A stretch of 64,000 nt of DNA. Source: CAVQCX01 sp963775335 (lineage in GTDB: Bacteria; Pseudomonadota; Gammaproteobacteria; Chromatiales; Chromatiaceae). Below, piece by piece: positions 26,877-34,904 of this stretch (position 1 is the first letter of the stretch; each line of letters opens with the position of its first letter). The stretch spans positions 2,542,001-2,606,000 of the forward strand of contig CAVZIJ010000003.1 in the NCBI GenBank assembly GCA_963775335.1, given 5' to 3'. The notes beneath the pieces were generated by a model that worked only from the letters and a program-made list of their open reading frames with translations, did no database searches and was not told the origin of the DNA. A program made the translations under genes and the position numbers.

Positions 26877-28667
26877 GATCCTGTGTAACTTCTCAATAAG
26901 TCACGGCCTAGCAGACACAGCGGCTGCCCGGTCGCGAATGATATCGGCTAATGGAGGAATTGAGCCGCATCGTTCGATCCGATCGGCAAGATAGTCCCAA
27001 AACGACACGCCGAGCTTGCGGCAGGTTTTGTTGAGGCTGGCCAGGCTGTCTCGACAGCGCTTTCCCAGATCACTGCGCGTTCCACCGCTGATCTTGCGCC
27101 ATTTGACGTACACCCGAATATCGCCCTCGCTGTTGTTGGTATGCAGCGGGATGTCCGGGCGGCTCAGCACCAGCAGCAGCTTGGCCCTGTGCCCATGCAA
27201 CCGCTTGAGCGTCTGGTTGAGCGTCTCAAAGGACGTGCGCTGCGTGAAGAGGGCGTCGAAGCGTGCCTCCAGGTCGGGCACCAACGCCGGATCGGGATGG
27301 CGCCGATAGGCCTTGAGATCGGCATACAGCGTCCAGATCTGGTCTCGGACCCGCTCCTGGTCCAGGCGATGGGTGTCGTTGAGTGGGATCAGCTTGTGCA
27401 CGAGGCGCTCGGCGTGCACCCAGCACAAGGCGTGCAGCAGGATGGCAAACTGACCGGCCCCATCGCTGAGGATCACCAGCTCGAGCGAGAAGCCCTTTTC
27501 GATCAGCCCACCCAGCAAGGCCCCTTCGGTGGCGATGCGCCGATGGCGCTCGCTGTCGATTCCCAACGCGTCGAGGTGCTGGCTCCAGCTCTCGGCCCCG
27601 GTGATCGGCCCGCTCGTATCGCTGAGCAATCGACGCCGCGGTTGTTGGGGCAATCCTTCCTCAGTGAGGTACTCCAAGGCGTGCTCATTGAGATGGTAGG
27701 TGATGTCCCCGGCGTGCAGCAGCTGCAGAAAGTTGATGCGGCTCTTGCTGTAGGTGCTCGAAAACCACGCAAACCAGTCGTTGCCGATCTGCGTGACGTA
27801 GCCGTTCTTGCCCCGATGGCGTGCGCCGGAGTCGTCCACGCTGATGAAGGGGCTGACTTGCAGACCGGTTACCAGCAACTGGTCCTTCTCGGCGAAAAAC
27901 ACCTCGTTACGCTCGCTCAGCAGGGCATCGATCTGCCCCGCGGAAATGTCGATGCCAAACTCATTGAGCTGCTCACGCAGCAGCGGCTGGGTGACCTGGC
28001 AGTGGTGGTGTTGATAGAGCACGTAGCGGCGTAGCGACGCGCCGAAGTGTTTGCCATTGAGGCACGCCGGAAGCTCTCCGCTCAGCCACTTCCCGTCCGG
28101 CGTCTGCCAGACCTCCAGGCGATAGCGGGTATTGTGAGCCTCAATCCTCAGGTCCTGGACGACAAAATCTCGATATCCCTTGAAGCGCGACCCGCCCGGG
28201 GGCTCGATCGAGGGTCTGAGCTCCACCGTCTCATGAATCTCCAATTGCTGGGTCTTGCGGCGCTTGGCCGAGCCGGGGCGCTTGCGCTCTTTCGGCTCAC
28301 CTTGCCGATCGCCCTGGCTCTTGTCGTCACCATGCGCTTCCTCACCGGATTCTGGATCGGTCCCTTTCTCCATTCCGCTCGCCTTGAACTTCGGCTTCGC
28401 CTTCTGCCCCTTGAGCACGGCCACTTCATCACGCAACTGCTGCACCAACTCGGCCTGCCTGAGGTTCTCCTGCACAAGACGCTCGATCTGCGCCAACAAC
28501 TGCTCCACCAACTCGCTACGCTGAGCATCCGGGATATTTGGCAGTTGATGATCGCTCGGCATTTCATGCCACCCTCAAAGCGCTCGGAGTCCTCTCTCAG
28601 AACATTAACTCATGTCGCTAGCTGATTGATATAGTTGCCGTTGGTTATTGAGAAGTTACGATCCTGT
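26877..28667. mobile_element. IS66-family (single-gene, ISBst12-like) insertion sequence with 8-bp target duplication
   Basis: The element spans 26885-28659 (1775 bp). It has terminal inverted repeats GTAACTTCTCAATAA at the left end and the exact complement at the right end; the GTAA terminus is typical of IS66. The 8-bp direct repeat GATCCTGT flanks it at 26877-26884 and 28660-28667, the duplication length characteristic of IS66. It carries one transposase gene on the minus strand and no tnpA/tnpB accessory genes. The intact duplication points to simple and fairly recent transposition. Confidence 0.92.
26901..28562 (-). CDS. IS66-like transposase (TnpC type)
   Basis: The product is a 553-residue DDE transposase. 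The N-terminal coiled coil (about 10-50: LVEQLLAQIERLVQENLRQA) is followed by a charged Lys/Glu linker, and a zinc-finger-like region is largely lost. The catalytic core has SVDDSGARH, LSDGAGQF, CWVHAERL and the C-terminal NSEGDIRVYVKWRKISGG, a counterpart of the IS66 Glu-bearing NxxERxxR segment. The full frame is intact, so the element may be active. Lack of the orf1/orf2 accessories fits the ISBst12 subgroup. Confidence 0.85.
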   Translation of the reverse strand: MPSDHQLPNIPDAQRSELVEQLLAQIERLVQENLRQAELVQQLRDEVAVLKGQKAKPKFKASGMEKGTDPESGEEAHGDDKSQGDRQGEPKERKRPGSAKRRKTQQLEIHETVELRPSIEPPGGSRFKGYRDFVVQDLRIEAHNTRYRLEVWQTPDGKWLSGELPACLNGKHFGASLRRYVLYQHHHCQVTQPLLREQLNEFGIDISAGQIDALLSERNEVFFAEKDQLLVTGLQVSPFISVDDSGARHRGKNGYVTQIGNDWFAWFSSTYSKSRINFLQLLHAGDITYHLNEHALEYLTEEGLPQQPRRRLLSDTSGPITGAESWSQHLDALGIDSERHRRIATEGALLGGLIEKGFSLELVILSDGAGQFAILLHALCWVHAERLVHKLIPLNDTHRLDQERVRDQIWTLYADLKAYRRHPDPALVPDLEARFDALFTQRTSFETLNQTLKRLHGHRAKLLLVLSRPDIPLHTNNSEGDIRVYVKWRKISGGTRSDLGKRCRDSLASLNKTCRKLGVSFWDYLADRIERCGSIPPLADIIRDRAAAVSARP

Positions 28668-29497
28668 TCGATCTGGACGGCGTCATCTACGAAGGTGACC
28701 AAGCCCTGCCCGGCGCAGTGGACGTGATCGCATGGGTGCGAGGCCAGGCGATCCCCCACCTGTTCGTCACCAACACCAGCTCACGCCCGCGACGCGCCGT
28801 CCTGGAGAAGCTTTCGGGCATCGGCATCAAGATCGACCGCGACGAGCTGCTCACCCCAGCGGTGGCCGCTGCCGAATGGATCAGGACCCAGCGACCCGGA
28901 CGCGCGGCGTTGTTCGTGCGCGAGGCCACCCGCGAGGAATTCCAGGGGGTGGAGCAGCTCCCGCAAGACGCCGATTCGGGGGCCGGTGCGGTGGTGGTCG
29001 GCGACCTGGGCGAGCAGTGGGACTTCCCGACCCTCAACCGCGCCTTCCGGCTACTGATGGCCGAGCCCCGGCCCCGACTGATCGCCCTGGGGATGACGCG
29101 CTACTGGAAGGTGGCCGGCGGGCTGCAGCTCGATGCCGGTCCATTCGTCGCTGCCCTGCAATACGCGAGCGGGGCCGAGCCACTGGTGCTGGGCAAGCCC
29201 GCGCCGGAATTTTTCCATACGGCTCTGCAACGGCTGCAGAGCCGGGCCGAGGACAGCCTGATGATCGGCGACGATATCCGCGGGGACATAGACGGGGCCC
29301 AGCGGGCCGGCCTCAAGGCGATGCTGGTGCGCACCGGCAAGTTCCGCCCCGAGGACCTGCAAGGGGCCATCCGCCCCGACGCGGTGGCGGCTTCGGTCGC
29401 CGACCTGCCCGGGTGGTGGAGCGGCCAGGCCGCATGAGCATGGCTTACGGCGACTGGCGTACCTCGAGCGCCGGACCCGACGGCCCGGCTGACCGCC

Positions 29498-30805
29498 ATG
29501 GCTGAATCCCACTCCGGAAAGCTCGGCTACTGGGAGGTCACCTCGATCGGCATCGGCGGCATGGTGGGGGGAGGGATCTTCGCGGTCCTCGGCCTGTCGG
29601 TGGACCTCACCCGTGGGGGAGCACCGATCGCCTTCCTGCTCGCGGGCGTAGTCGCCTCGGTGACTTCCTATTCCTATGCGCGCCTGTCGGTCAGCCTTCC
29701 GAGTCAGGGTGGGACCGTAGCCTTCCTCGACCGGGCATTCGGCCCCGGGATGCTGACTGGCAGCGCCAACATCCTGCTTTGGATGAGCTACATCGTCATG
29801 CTCTCCATCTACGCCTACGCCTTCGGCAGCTACGGTGCGAGCCTGCTCCCAGCGTCTTCGGGCACGCTCTGGAAACACGTCCTGATCAGCGCCAGTATCG
29901 TCGGCATCACCGGGCTGAACCTTCTCAGCGCCCGACTGATCGGAGAGGCCGAAGGCTGGATCGTGCTCATCAAGCTGCTGATCCTCGCCCTGTTCATCGC
30001 AGCCGGAATCGGCGGCATCGACGCGGCCCGGCTGGCGCCCTCGACTTGGCCGCCGCCGCTGCACCTGGTGGCGGGCGGGATGCTGATCTTCATCGCCTAC
30101 GAGGGCTTCGAGCTGATCGCCAACAGCGCCCAGGACGTGCGCGCCCCCGCCCGGACACTGCCCCGCGCCTATTATTCGGCCGTGGCGCTGGTGATTACCC
30201 TCTACGTTCTCATCGCCATCGTGGCGGTCGGTGCGCTTCCCGTCACGCAGATCGTCGGTGCCAAGGACTATGCCCTGGCCGAGGCGGCCCGGCCTTCCCT
30301 CGGCCAGACAGGCTTTTTGCTGATCGCCGTGGCCGCCCTGCTCTCGACCGCCTCAGCCATCAACGCCACGCTGTACGGCACAGCCCGGCTGAGCTACATG
30401 ATCGCCAAGGACGGCGAGCTTCCGCAGGTCCTTGAGAAAAAGGTCTGGAACGAGCCGGTCGAGGGGCTGTTGCTGACCTCGGCGGTGACTTTGCTCATCG
30501 CCAACTTCGTCGATCTCTCCAGCATGTCGATGATGGGCAGCGTGGGGTTCCTGCTGATCTTCGCCGCGGTCAACGCCGCCAACGCCAAGCTCGCAGACCG
30601 GACCGGCAGCCGACGCTGGCTGTCCCTGCTCGGGAGCGCACTTTGCCTCGGCGCTTTGGCGAGCCTGCTCTGGCAGAGTGCCAGCCGCTCGCCGGCTCAG
30701 CTGTTGATTCCGTTCGCCATGGCCGCGCTGGCGTTCCTGATCGAAGCCGGCTATCGCCTCGCCACGGGCCGGACGATACGTCTATCCAAGACCTCCGACC
30801 CGTAG
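29498..30805 (+). CDS. APC-family amino acid permease
   Basis: This is a 435-residue polytopic transporter with about 12 hydrophobic helices. The N-terminal SIGIGGMVGGGIFAVLGL is the helix-1 substrate-binding break typical of APC permeases. FIAYEGFELIANSAQDVR and the helix-8 SAINATLYGTARLSYMIAKD follow the family order. Substrate specificity cannot be told. It starts 60 bp after the interrupted HAD gene on the same strand and may have been cotranscribed with it. Confidence 0.85.
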   Translation: MAESHSGKLGYWEVTSIGIGGMVGGGIFAVLGLSVDLTRGGAPIAFLLAGVVASVTSYSYARLSVSLPSQGGTVAFLDRAFGPGMLTGSANILLWMSYIVMLSIYAYAFGSYGASLLPASSGTLWKHVLISASIVGITGLNLLSARLIGEAEGWIVLIKLLILALFIAAGIGGIDAARLAPSTWPPPLHLVAGGMLIFIAYEGFELIANSAQDVRAPARTLPRAYYSAVALVITLYVLIAIVAVGALPVTQIVGAKDYALAEAARPSLGQTGFLLIAVAALLSTASAINATLYGTARLSYMIAKDGELPQVLEKKVWNEPVEGLLLTSAVTLLIANFVDLSSMSMMGSVGFLLIFAAVNAANAKLADRTGSRRWLSLLGSALCLGALASLLWQSASRSPAQLLIPFAMAALAFLIEAGYRLATGRTIRLSKTSDP

Positions 30806-30839
30806 CCGTAGCGTTCCCGATCAACCGAAGGAGAAGCAC

Positions 30840-31259
30840 ATGTATCCCTGGATGTTCTACTGGGCGCCCCACCTCAATCTGCCTGGGAGCGGCAGCGTCA
30901 ACCAACGCATCGAGCCGAATACCAGCTGGTTCTTCGGCGCCATCCCGCCCTCCGCCGGCGATGGCCGGATCGAGCAGAAGGCCTTCGAGGTGGCGTCTTA
31001 CGGCCGCCAGCTCGGGCTGATCACGGAGGTACTCCTGGACATCGCGGAAAAGGCCGCCCCTGCCTCTCCTGAGGGCCAGGCTGCATTGCGGCGTCTAACC
31101 GAGGTGCAGGCGAGGATCGCGGCCGTCAAGGAGATGGACGCATCGGCGGTCCTGGCCGACATCGAGGCGCTGGTGACGCGCCTGAAACAAAGGGCCGGGG
31201 CTAGCTATCCGCAGCTGCGCGAGCGCATCGAGCAGGCGCTGCGGGACCCGGCCGTATAG
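30840..31259 (+). CDS. Hypothetical protein, 139 residues
   Basis: The product begins MYPWMFYWAPHLNLPGSGSV (aromatic and proline rich), followed by QRIEPNTSWFFGAIPPSAG. It continues as two or three amphipathic helices (about 45-135) with AALRRLTEVQARIAAVKEMD and QLRERIEQALRDPAV. No signal peptide, no membrane helix, no cysteine. GAAGGAGAAGCAC gives a good ribosome site before ATG 30840. It lies 34 bp after the permease and is probably in the same operon. I do not recognise the family. Confidence 0.6.
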   Translation: MYPWMFYWAPHLNLPGSGSVNQRIEPNTSWFFGAIPPSAGDGRIEQKAFEVASYGRQLGLITEVLLDIAEKAAPASPEGQAALRRLTEVQARIAAVKEMDASAVLADIEALVTRLKQRAGASYPQLRERIEQALRDPAV

Positions 31260-31280
31260 CCGGCGGACGCCTGCCCGGCC

Positions 31281-31667
31281 TCAAGCCTGGGTCAGCCAGC
31301 GGAGCTCGGCCCAGCGCAGAGACTCGAACAGCACGGTTGCACCATACCAGGAGGCGCAGACCGCGGCGGCCAGGGTGAAGCCGGCATGCACGCCGCCGCC
31401 GGGGGCCAGCCACCCGCTCAGCGCCATGCCCATCACGACCGGGGTCACCATATTCAAGGCGGGCGCCGCCACGTACCGGCGAGTCCGAGTCAGATGCCAA
31501 GCCAGCAGGATGCCCCGGGCGATCCAGCCCAGGCCGTCATGCCCGCGATCACCCGAGCCGGTCAGGACCGCGCTCCCCATGATGGTCACCGCGGCCATCC
31601 AATGGAGCGAGCGCACTGGCACACTCCAGAGCCGGATGCGAACAGGGACAAGCTTTCTCGGAAACAT
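31281..31667 (-). CDS. Small membrane protein resembling a cytochrome b561 domain
   Basis: The product has about 128 residues from ATG 31667; an in-frame ATG at 31706 is also possible. RLWSVPVRSLHWMAAVTIMG looks like the first helix of bacterial cytochrome b561 (heme-ligand HW context). HDGLGWIARGILLAWHLTRTRRY resembles the second. Two further hydrophobic stretches (NMVTPVVMGMALSGWLAPGG and GFTLAAAVCASWYGATVLF) follow. The family assignment is tentative. It is convergent with the 139-residue gene. Confidence 0.5.
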   Translation of the reverse strand: MFPRKLVPVRIRLWSVPVRSLHWMAAVTIMGSAVLTGSGDRGHDGLGWIARGILLAWHLTRTRRYVAAPALNMVTPVVMGMALSGWLAPGGGVHAGFTLAAAVCASWYGATVLFESLRWAELRWLTQA

Positions 31668-32043
31668 GGCGGAGGACATTCGTCGGCACCTCGTGGCTGT
31701 GGACATGCGCTGTACTCTAGGAGGCCGGAGCTGAAACCGCGCTGAAAATGACCGGGCCACCGAGTCGCTCCGCCGTCATGCCCGGGAGTCCTGGCCGCCC
31801 AACGGGGCGCCGCACCGCCTCGGCGACACCCTCTCTGCGAAGAACGGGGCCGGAAAGCGTGACTGCGACCAGCCAGTGGCAGTTCCGGTACGGCGAAGTC
31901 CCGCGGGCCTTGCGGCAGCCGCGTCGCGCCCTGACGGGTCTTGGGGCGACGATCAGTCGGCAAAGCCAATGCGGCAAGCCATCGCATCGGCATAGAGCTG
32001 AAAAGACCCTCGGGGGAGCGCCACCCCGGCGCGATTCAATCGA
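31668..32043. other. Gap before the CRISPR trailer; no gene recognised
   Basis: Open frames on the minus strand (for example reading GTSPYRNCHWLVAVTLSG) have no clear start, ribosome site or family match, and may be decayed coding DNA. No tRNA, terminator or palindrome is obvious until the first altered CRISPR repeat at 32044. Confidence 0.3.
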
Positions 32044-32694
32044 GCTTCAATGAGGCCCCGGCATTTCACCGGGGGTGAGCCGGGACCGAAGTGCCAGTGG
32101 CACTTCGCAGCCCGGCGAACGCCCGGCCATGGAAGGCCGGGCTGGGGCTCGGCTCCCCTCGCGGTCGCGCCAGGGATGGCTGCTCAAGCTCCAATGAGAC
32201 ATCGGCATAACACCGCGCGAGGCTGAATCGCGGCGAGGGCGCCGCTCCTACAAGAACGTCTCTTCAATGAGGCCCCGGCATTTCACCGGGGGTGAGCCGG
32301 GACCGAAGTGCCAGTGGCACTTCGCAGCCCGGCGAACGACCGGCCATGGAGGGCCGGGCTGGGGCTCGGCTCCCCTCGGGGTTGCGCCAGGGATGGCTGC
32401 TCAAGCTTCAATGAGACATCGGCATAACCCCGCGCGAGGCTGAATCGCGGAGAGGGCGCCTCTCCTACAAAAACGTCGCTTCAATGAGGCCCCGGCATTT
32501 CACCGGGGGTGAGCCGAGAGCGAAGTGCCAGTGACACTGCGCAGCCCGGCGAACGCCCGGCCATGAAGGGCCGGGCTGGGGCTCGGTTCACCTCGCGGTC
32601 GCGCCAGGGATGGCTGCTCAAGCTTCAATGAGACATCGGCATAACACCGGGGAAAACCCCAAAAGAAAGGGCCCAGTGAGCCAGACCGCCCAGG
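32044..32694 (-). repeat. Three tandem 217-bp units of altered CRISPR repeats, in phase with the array
   Basis: Units start at 32044, 32261 and 32478, exactly 217 bp apart, and the third ends where the first perfect repeat begins (32695). Each opens with a 36-nt altered repeat (CTTCAATGAGGCCCCGG then CATTTCA then CCGGGG; the first base is G in two units and T in one) whose stem differs from the array stem but still pairs. A 19-nt palindrome GAAGTGCCAGTGGCACTTC follows in units 1 and 2 (mutated in unit 3), then a GCCCGGCC/GGCCGGGC-type hairpin. At +144 there is a second altered repeat (GCTTCAATGAGACATCGG; GCTCC in unit 1). 217 is three repeat-spacer periods. Units 1 and 2 end in a GTAGGAGC-type REP; unit 3 ends in a unique 37-nt spacer. 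Confidence 0.85.
32622..32657 (-). repeat. Degenerate terminal CRISPR repeat
   Basis: This 36-nt element keeps the outer ends of the array repeat (GCTTCAATGAG and CGGGGAAAAC) but differs in the middle. It is followed by a normal-length 37-nt spacer and then the first perfect repeat. A degenerate last repeat usually marks the end far from the leader, supporting a leader near cas2. Confidence 0.85.
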
Positions 32695-34404
32695 GCTTCA
32701 ATGAGGCCCCAGCAATTTGCTGGGGAAAACGAGGTCAGTACCGAATCGATCTCCGCTACTGGGCCGAGCTTCAATGAGGCCCCAGCAATTTGCTGGGGAA
32801 AACTACAGGCTCGTGGTGCCACGGAATCGCCACAAGATCGCTTCAATGAGGCCCCAGCAATTTGCTGGGGAAAACACAGATAACCCGTGGCAGACACACA
32901 CAGACACGCAGCTTCAATGAGGCCCCAGCAATTTGCTGGGGAAAACCGGCCAGGGACATTCTGGACAACGATTTCATTTACCCGCTTCAATGAGGCCCCA
33001 GCAATTTGCTGGGGAAAACCGCGAATGCGGTGTATTCGTTGGCCTTGGTGCCGAAGCTTCAATGAGGCCCCAGCAATTTGCTGGGGAAAACGGCCTTTCG
33101 CAAGCACTTGGACAGGATGATGTCGCAGCTTCAATGAGGCCCCAGCAATTTGCTGGGGAAAACCTTGTCGCGCCAGCGATCGCGCGCACGGTTCTTGAGC
33201 CAGCTTCAATGAGGCCCCAGCAATTTGCTGGGGAAAACACTACGCCAGCGCTACCGTACCTATTAAGCGCTGAATAGGGCTTCAATGAGGCCCCAGCAAT
33301 TTGCTGGGGAAAACAAGCCCGCTTTTACTCATCCCGCAGTCCGCGCATTTGCTTCAATGAGGCCCCAGCAATTTGCTGGGGAAAACTTCGTCCGTTCGCA
33401 AATCTTGTGCTTGACTCACAAGGCTTCAATGAGGCCCCAGCAATTTGCTGGGGAAAACAATGACTTGCCAGGGATCGTCATCCTTGCCCGCCAGGCTTCA
33501 ATGAGGCCCCAGCAATTTGCTGGGGAAAACGTGGAGACTCCGTTCATGAGCAACATCGGCAAGGAGCTTCAATGAGGCCCCAGCAATTTGCTGGGGAAAA
33601 CTGCTCAATACGGCCCTCGGTGGCACCGCCCGCACGATGCTTCAATGAGGCCCCAGCAATTTGCTGGGGAAAACAAATTTCATCGAGCTTTATCTAGATT
33701 TCTCTTAACCAGCTTCAATGAGGCCCCAGCAATTTGCTGGGGAAAACGAGCAATGGGGAGCGGGGCTGAGCTACTACGTCGGGCTTCAATGAGGCCCCAG
33801 CAATTTGCTGGGGAAAACGGGCAATGGCCGTGGGTCCAGGCGCCGCGGAAATCAGCTTCAATGAGGCCCCAGCAATTTGCTGGGGAAAACAGCGCACAGC
33901 TGCAGCTTTTTCGGGAATGATGGAGGCTTCAATGAGGCCCCAGCAATTTGCTGGGGAAAACCGCCGGGGTCGCCGGGGATCCGATCTCCTATTACTTCGA
34001 GCTTCAATGAGGCCCCAGCAATTTGCTGGGGAAAACATGGCAGTAGAAAAGCCCGTGCTTTGCGACTCTGCAGGCTTCAATGAGGCCCCAGCAATTTGCT
34101 GGGGAAAACTGCCTTATCCTCCGCCTCTTTAACCCCGAACAGCGCTGCTTCAATGAGGCCCCAGCAATTTGCTGGGGAAAACTTGAGCGTCTGCGAGATA
34201 CCATAGCTGCCGAGGCTCTGGCTTCAATGAGGCCCCAGCAATTTGCTGGGGAAAACTCCCGCTAATGGCCTTGCCTTGCCCGGAGCCGGATCCCGCTTCA
34301 ATGAGGCCCCAGCAATTTGCTGGGGAAAACCAGGCCCAGCGCTTCTGTTGCCTGCAAGGCTTTCCCGGGCTTCAATGAGGCCCCAGCAATTTGCTGGGGA
34401 AAAC
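32695..34404 (-). CRISPR. Type I-G CRISPR array, 24 identical 36-bp repeats
   Basis: On the plus strand each repeat starts GCTTCAATGAGG, carries a perfect stem CCCCAGCA/TGCTGGGG with a 3-nt loop, and ends GGAAAAC. I found 24 copies with no variant, starting at 32695, 32768, 32840 and so on to 34369, with spacers of about 35-39 nt. Reading on the minus strand puts cas2 and the leader upstream, gives a repeat ending ATTGAAGC (the common 3' handle form), and places the degenerate repeat at the trailer. Newest spacers should therefore be near 34.3 kb. The apparent small proteins across the array (repeating QQFAGEN or SPANCWGLIEA) are repeat translations, not genes. Confidence 0.97.
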
Positions 34405-34610
34405 AGCCCGCTCGCAACCGCTTCATTGTCCACCAGAATCCGCCCTGTTTGCGAGCGCTCCCGCTCCAGGGCACGTTCGACACCGAAACTACCCTTGTCC
34501 CAGCCCGACGGAAACAGAAAATAGCCAAATTTTCAAAGAGCTATGCTCTTGCGAGCGCTCCCCGGGGTTTTCGGCACCACCGGAGCGCTCGCACGGCGCC
34601 GGCAGCGGGA
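34405..34610 (-). promoter_or_regulatory. Probable CRISPR leader with palindromic boxes
   Basis: This 206-bp gap between the cas2 stop and the leader-proximal repeat contains the 8-bp palindrome GAGCGCTC three times (34453-34460, 34553-34560, 34583-34590). Two copies are preceded by GC on one side, and the third is in the opposite sense. An AAGAGCTATGCTCTT inverted repeat lies at 34536-34550. The AT-richest stretch of the region (about 34511-34550) is a candidate promoter or IHF-type bending site. No gene is present. Confidence 0.65.
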
Positions 34611-34901
34611 TCATACGATGATCGGGGCCCGTTCGATGGCCTGGAAGTCCCTGCCCAGACTGACCACCCGGGGCTTGACCGTGTCGGCGGGGCCCAGGTC
34701 CATGGTCACAACATGGTCCGTTTCATGATGGATGATCCCGTCGAGCAGGGCAATCATCTCGGCGTGGCGTTTGCGGCTGAGCCGGCATTGGAACACAGAG
34801 AGCTGGACCCACTCGCCGTATCCGTGCATCAGCCGGAATACCCGCCGCCAGCGCTTGGGGTCGGCGATGTCGTAGGCGACGATATACAGATGCTCGTCCA
34901 T
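34611..34901 (-). CDS. cas2: CRISPR-associated protein Cas2
   Basis: This is the structural partner of Cas1 in spacer integration. The 96-residue product begins EHLYIVAYDIADPKRWRRVF, with the conserved Asp after strand 1, and continues SVFQCRLSRKRHAEM as in the family. It is the last cas gene before the leader. It starts 3 bp after the cas4-cas1 stop and must be cotranscribed with it. Confidence 0.95.
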   Translation of the reverse strand: MDEHLYIVAYDIADPKRWRRVFRLMHGYGEWVQLSVFQCRLSRKRHAEMIALLDGIIHHETDHVVTMDLGPADTVKPRVVSLGRDFQAIERAPIIV

Positions 34902-34904
34902 GGC

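Larger units (their letters stand above)
26869..29437 (+). pseudogene. HAD-superfamily (IIA) phosphatase gene interrupted by an IS66-like element
   Basis: The gene begins at ATG 26869 with MKAIL and is cut after base 26884. It resumes at 28668, so that removal of the IS and one copy of the GATCCTGT duplication restores MKAILFDLDGVIYEGDQALPG, the HAD motif I nucleophile. The remaining 770 bp are open to 29437 and contain HLFVTNTSSRPR (motif II), the cap domain, and GKPAPEFFHTAL with SLMIGDDIRGDIDGA (motifs III/IV). The sequence resembles LHPP/NagD-like phosphatases. The next ATG after the IS is at 28718, which would lose the catalytic Asp, so the product should be inactive. Confidence 0.88.

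Noticed and set aside
31586..31993. Minus-strand frames before the CRISPR trailer as genes
   Set aside because: No start, ribosome site or recognisable domain; several overlapping frames are equally open because of GC content.
32625..34433. Several short open frames with repeating QQFAGEN, EAPAICWGK or SPANCWGLIEA
   Set aside because: These are translations of the CRISPR repeat, not proteins.
34405..34610. Leader placed at the low-coordinate end of the array, with plus-strand reading
   Set aside because: That end carries the degenerate repeat and altered units, whereas cas2 and an AT-richer palindromic region lie at the other end. The minus-strand repeat ends in the common ATTGAAGC form.
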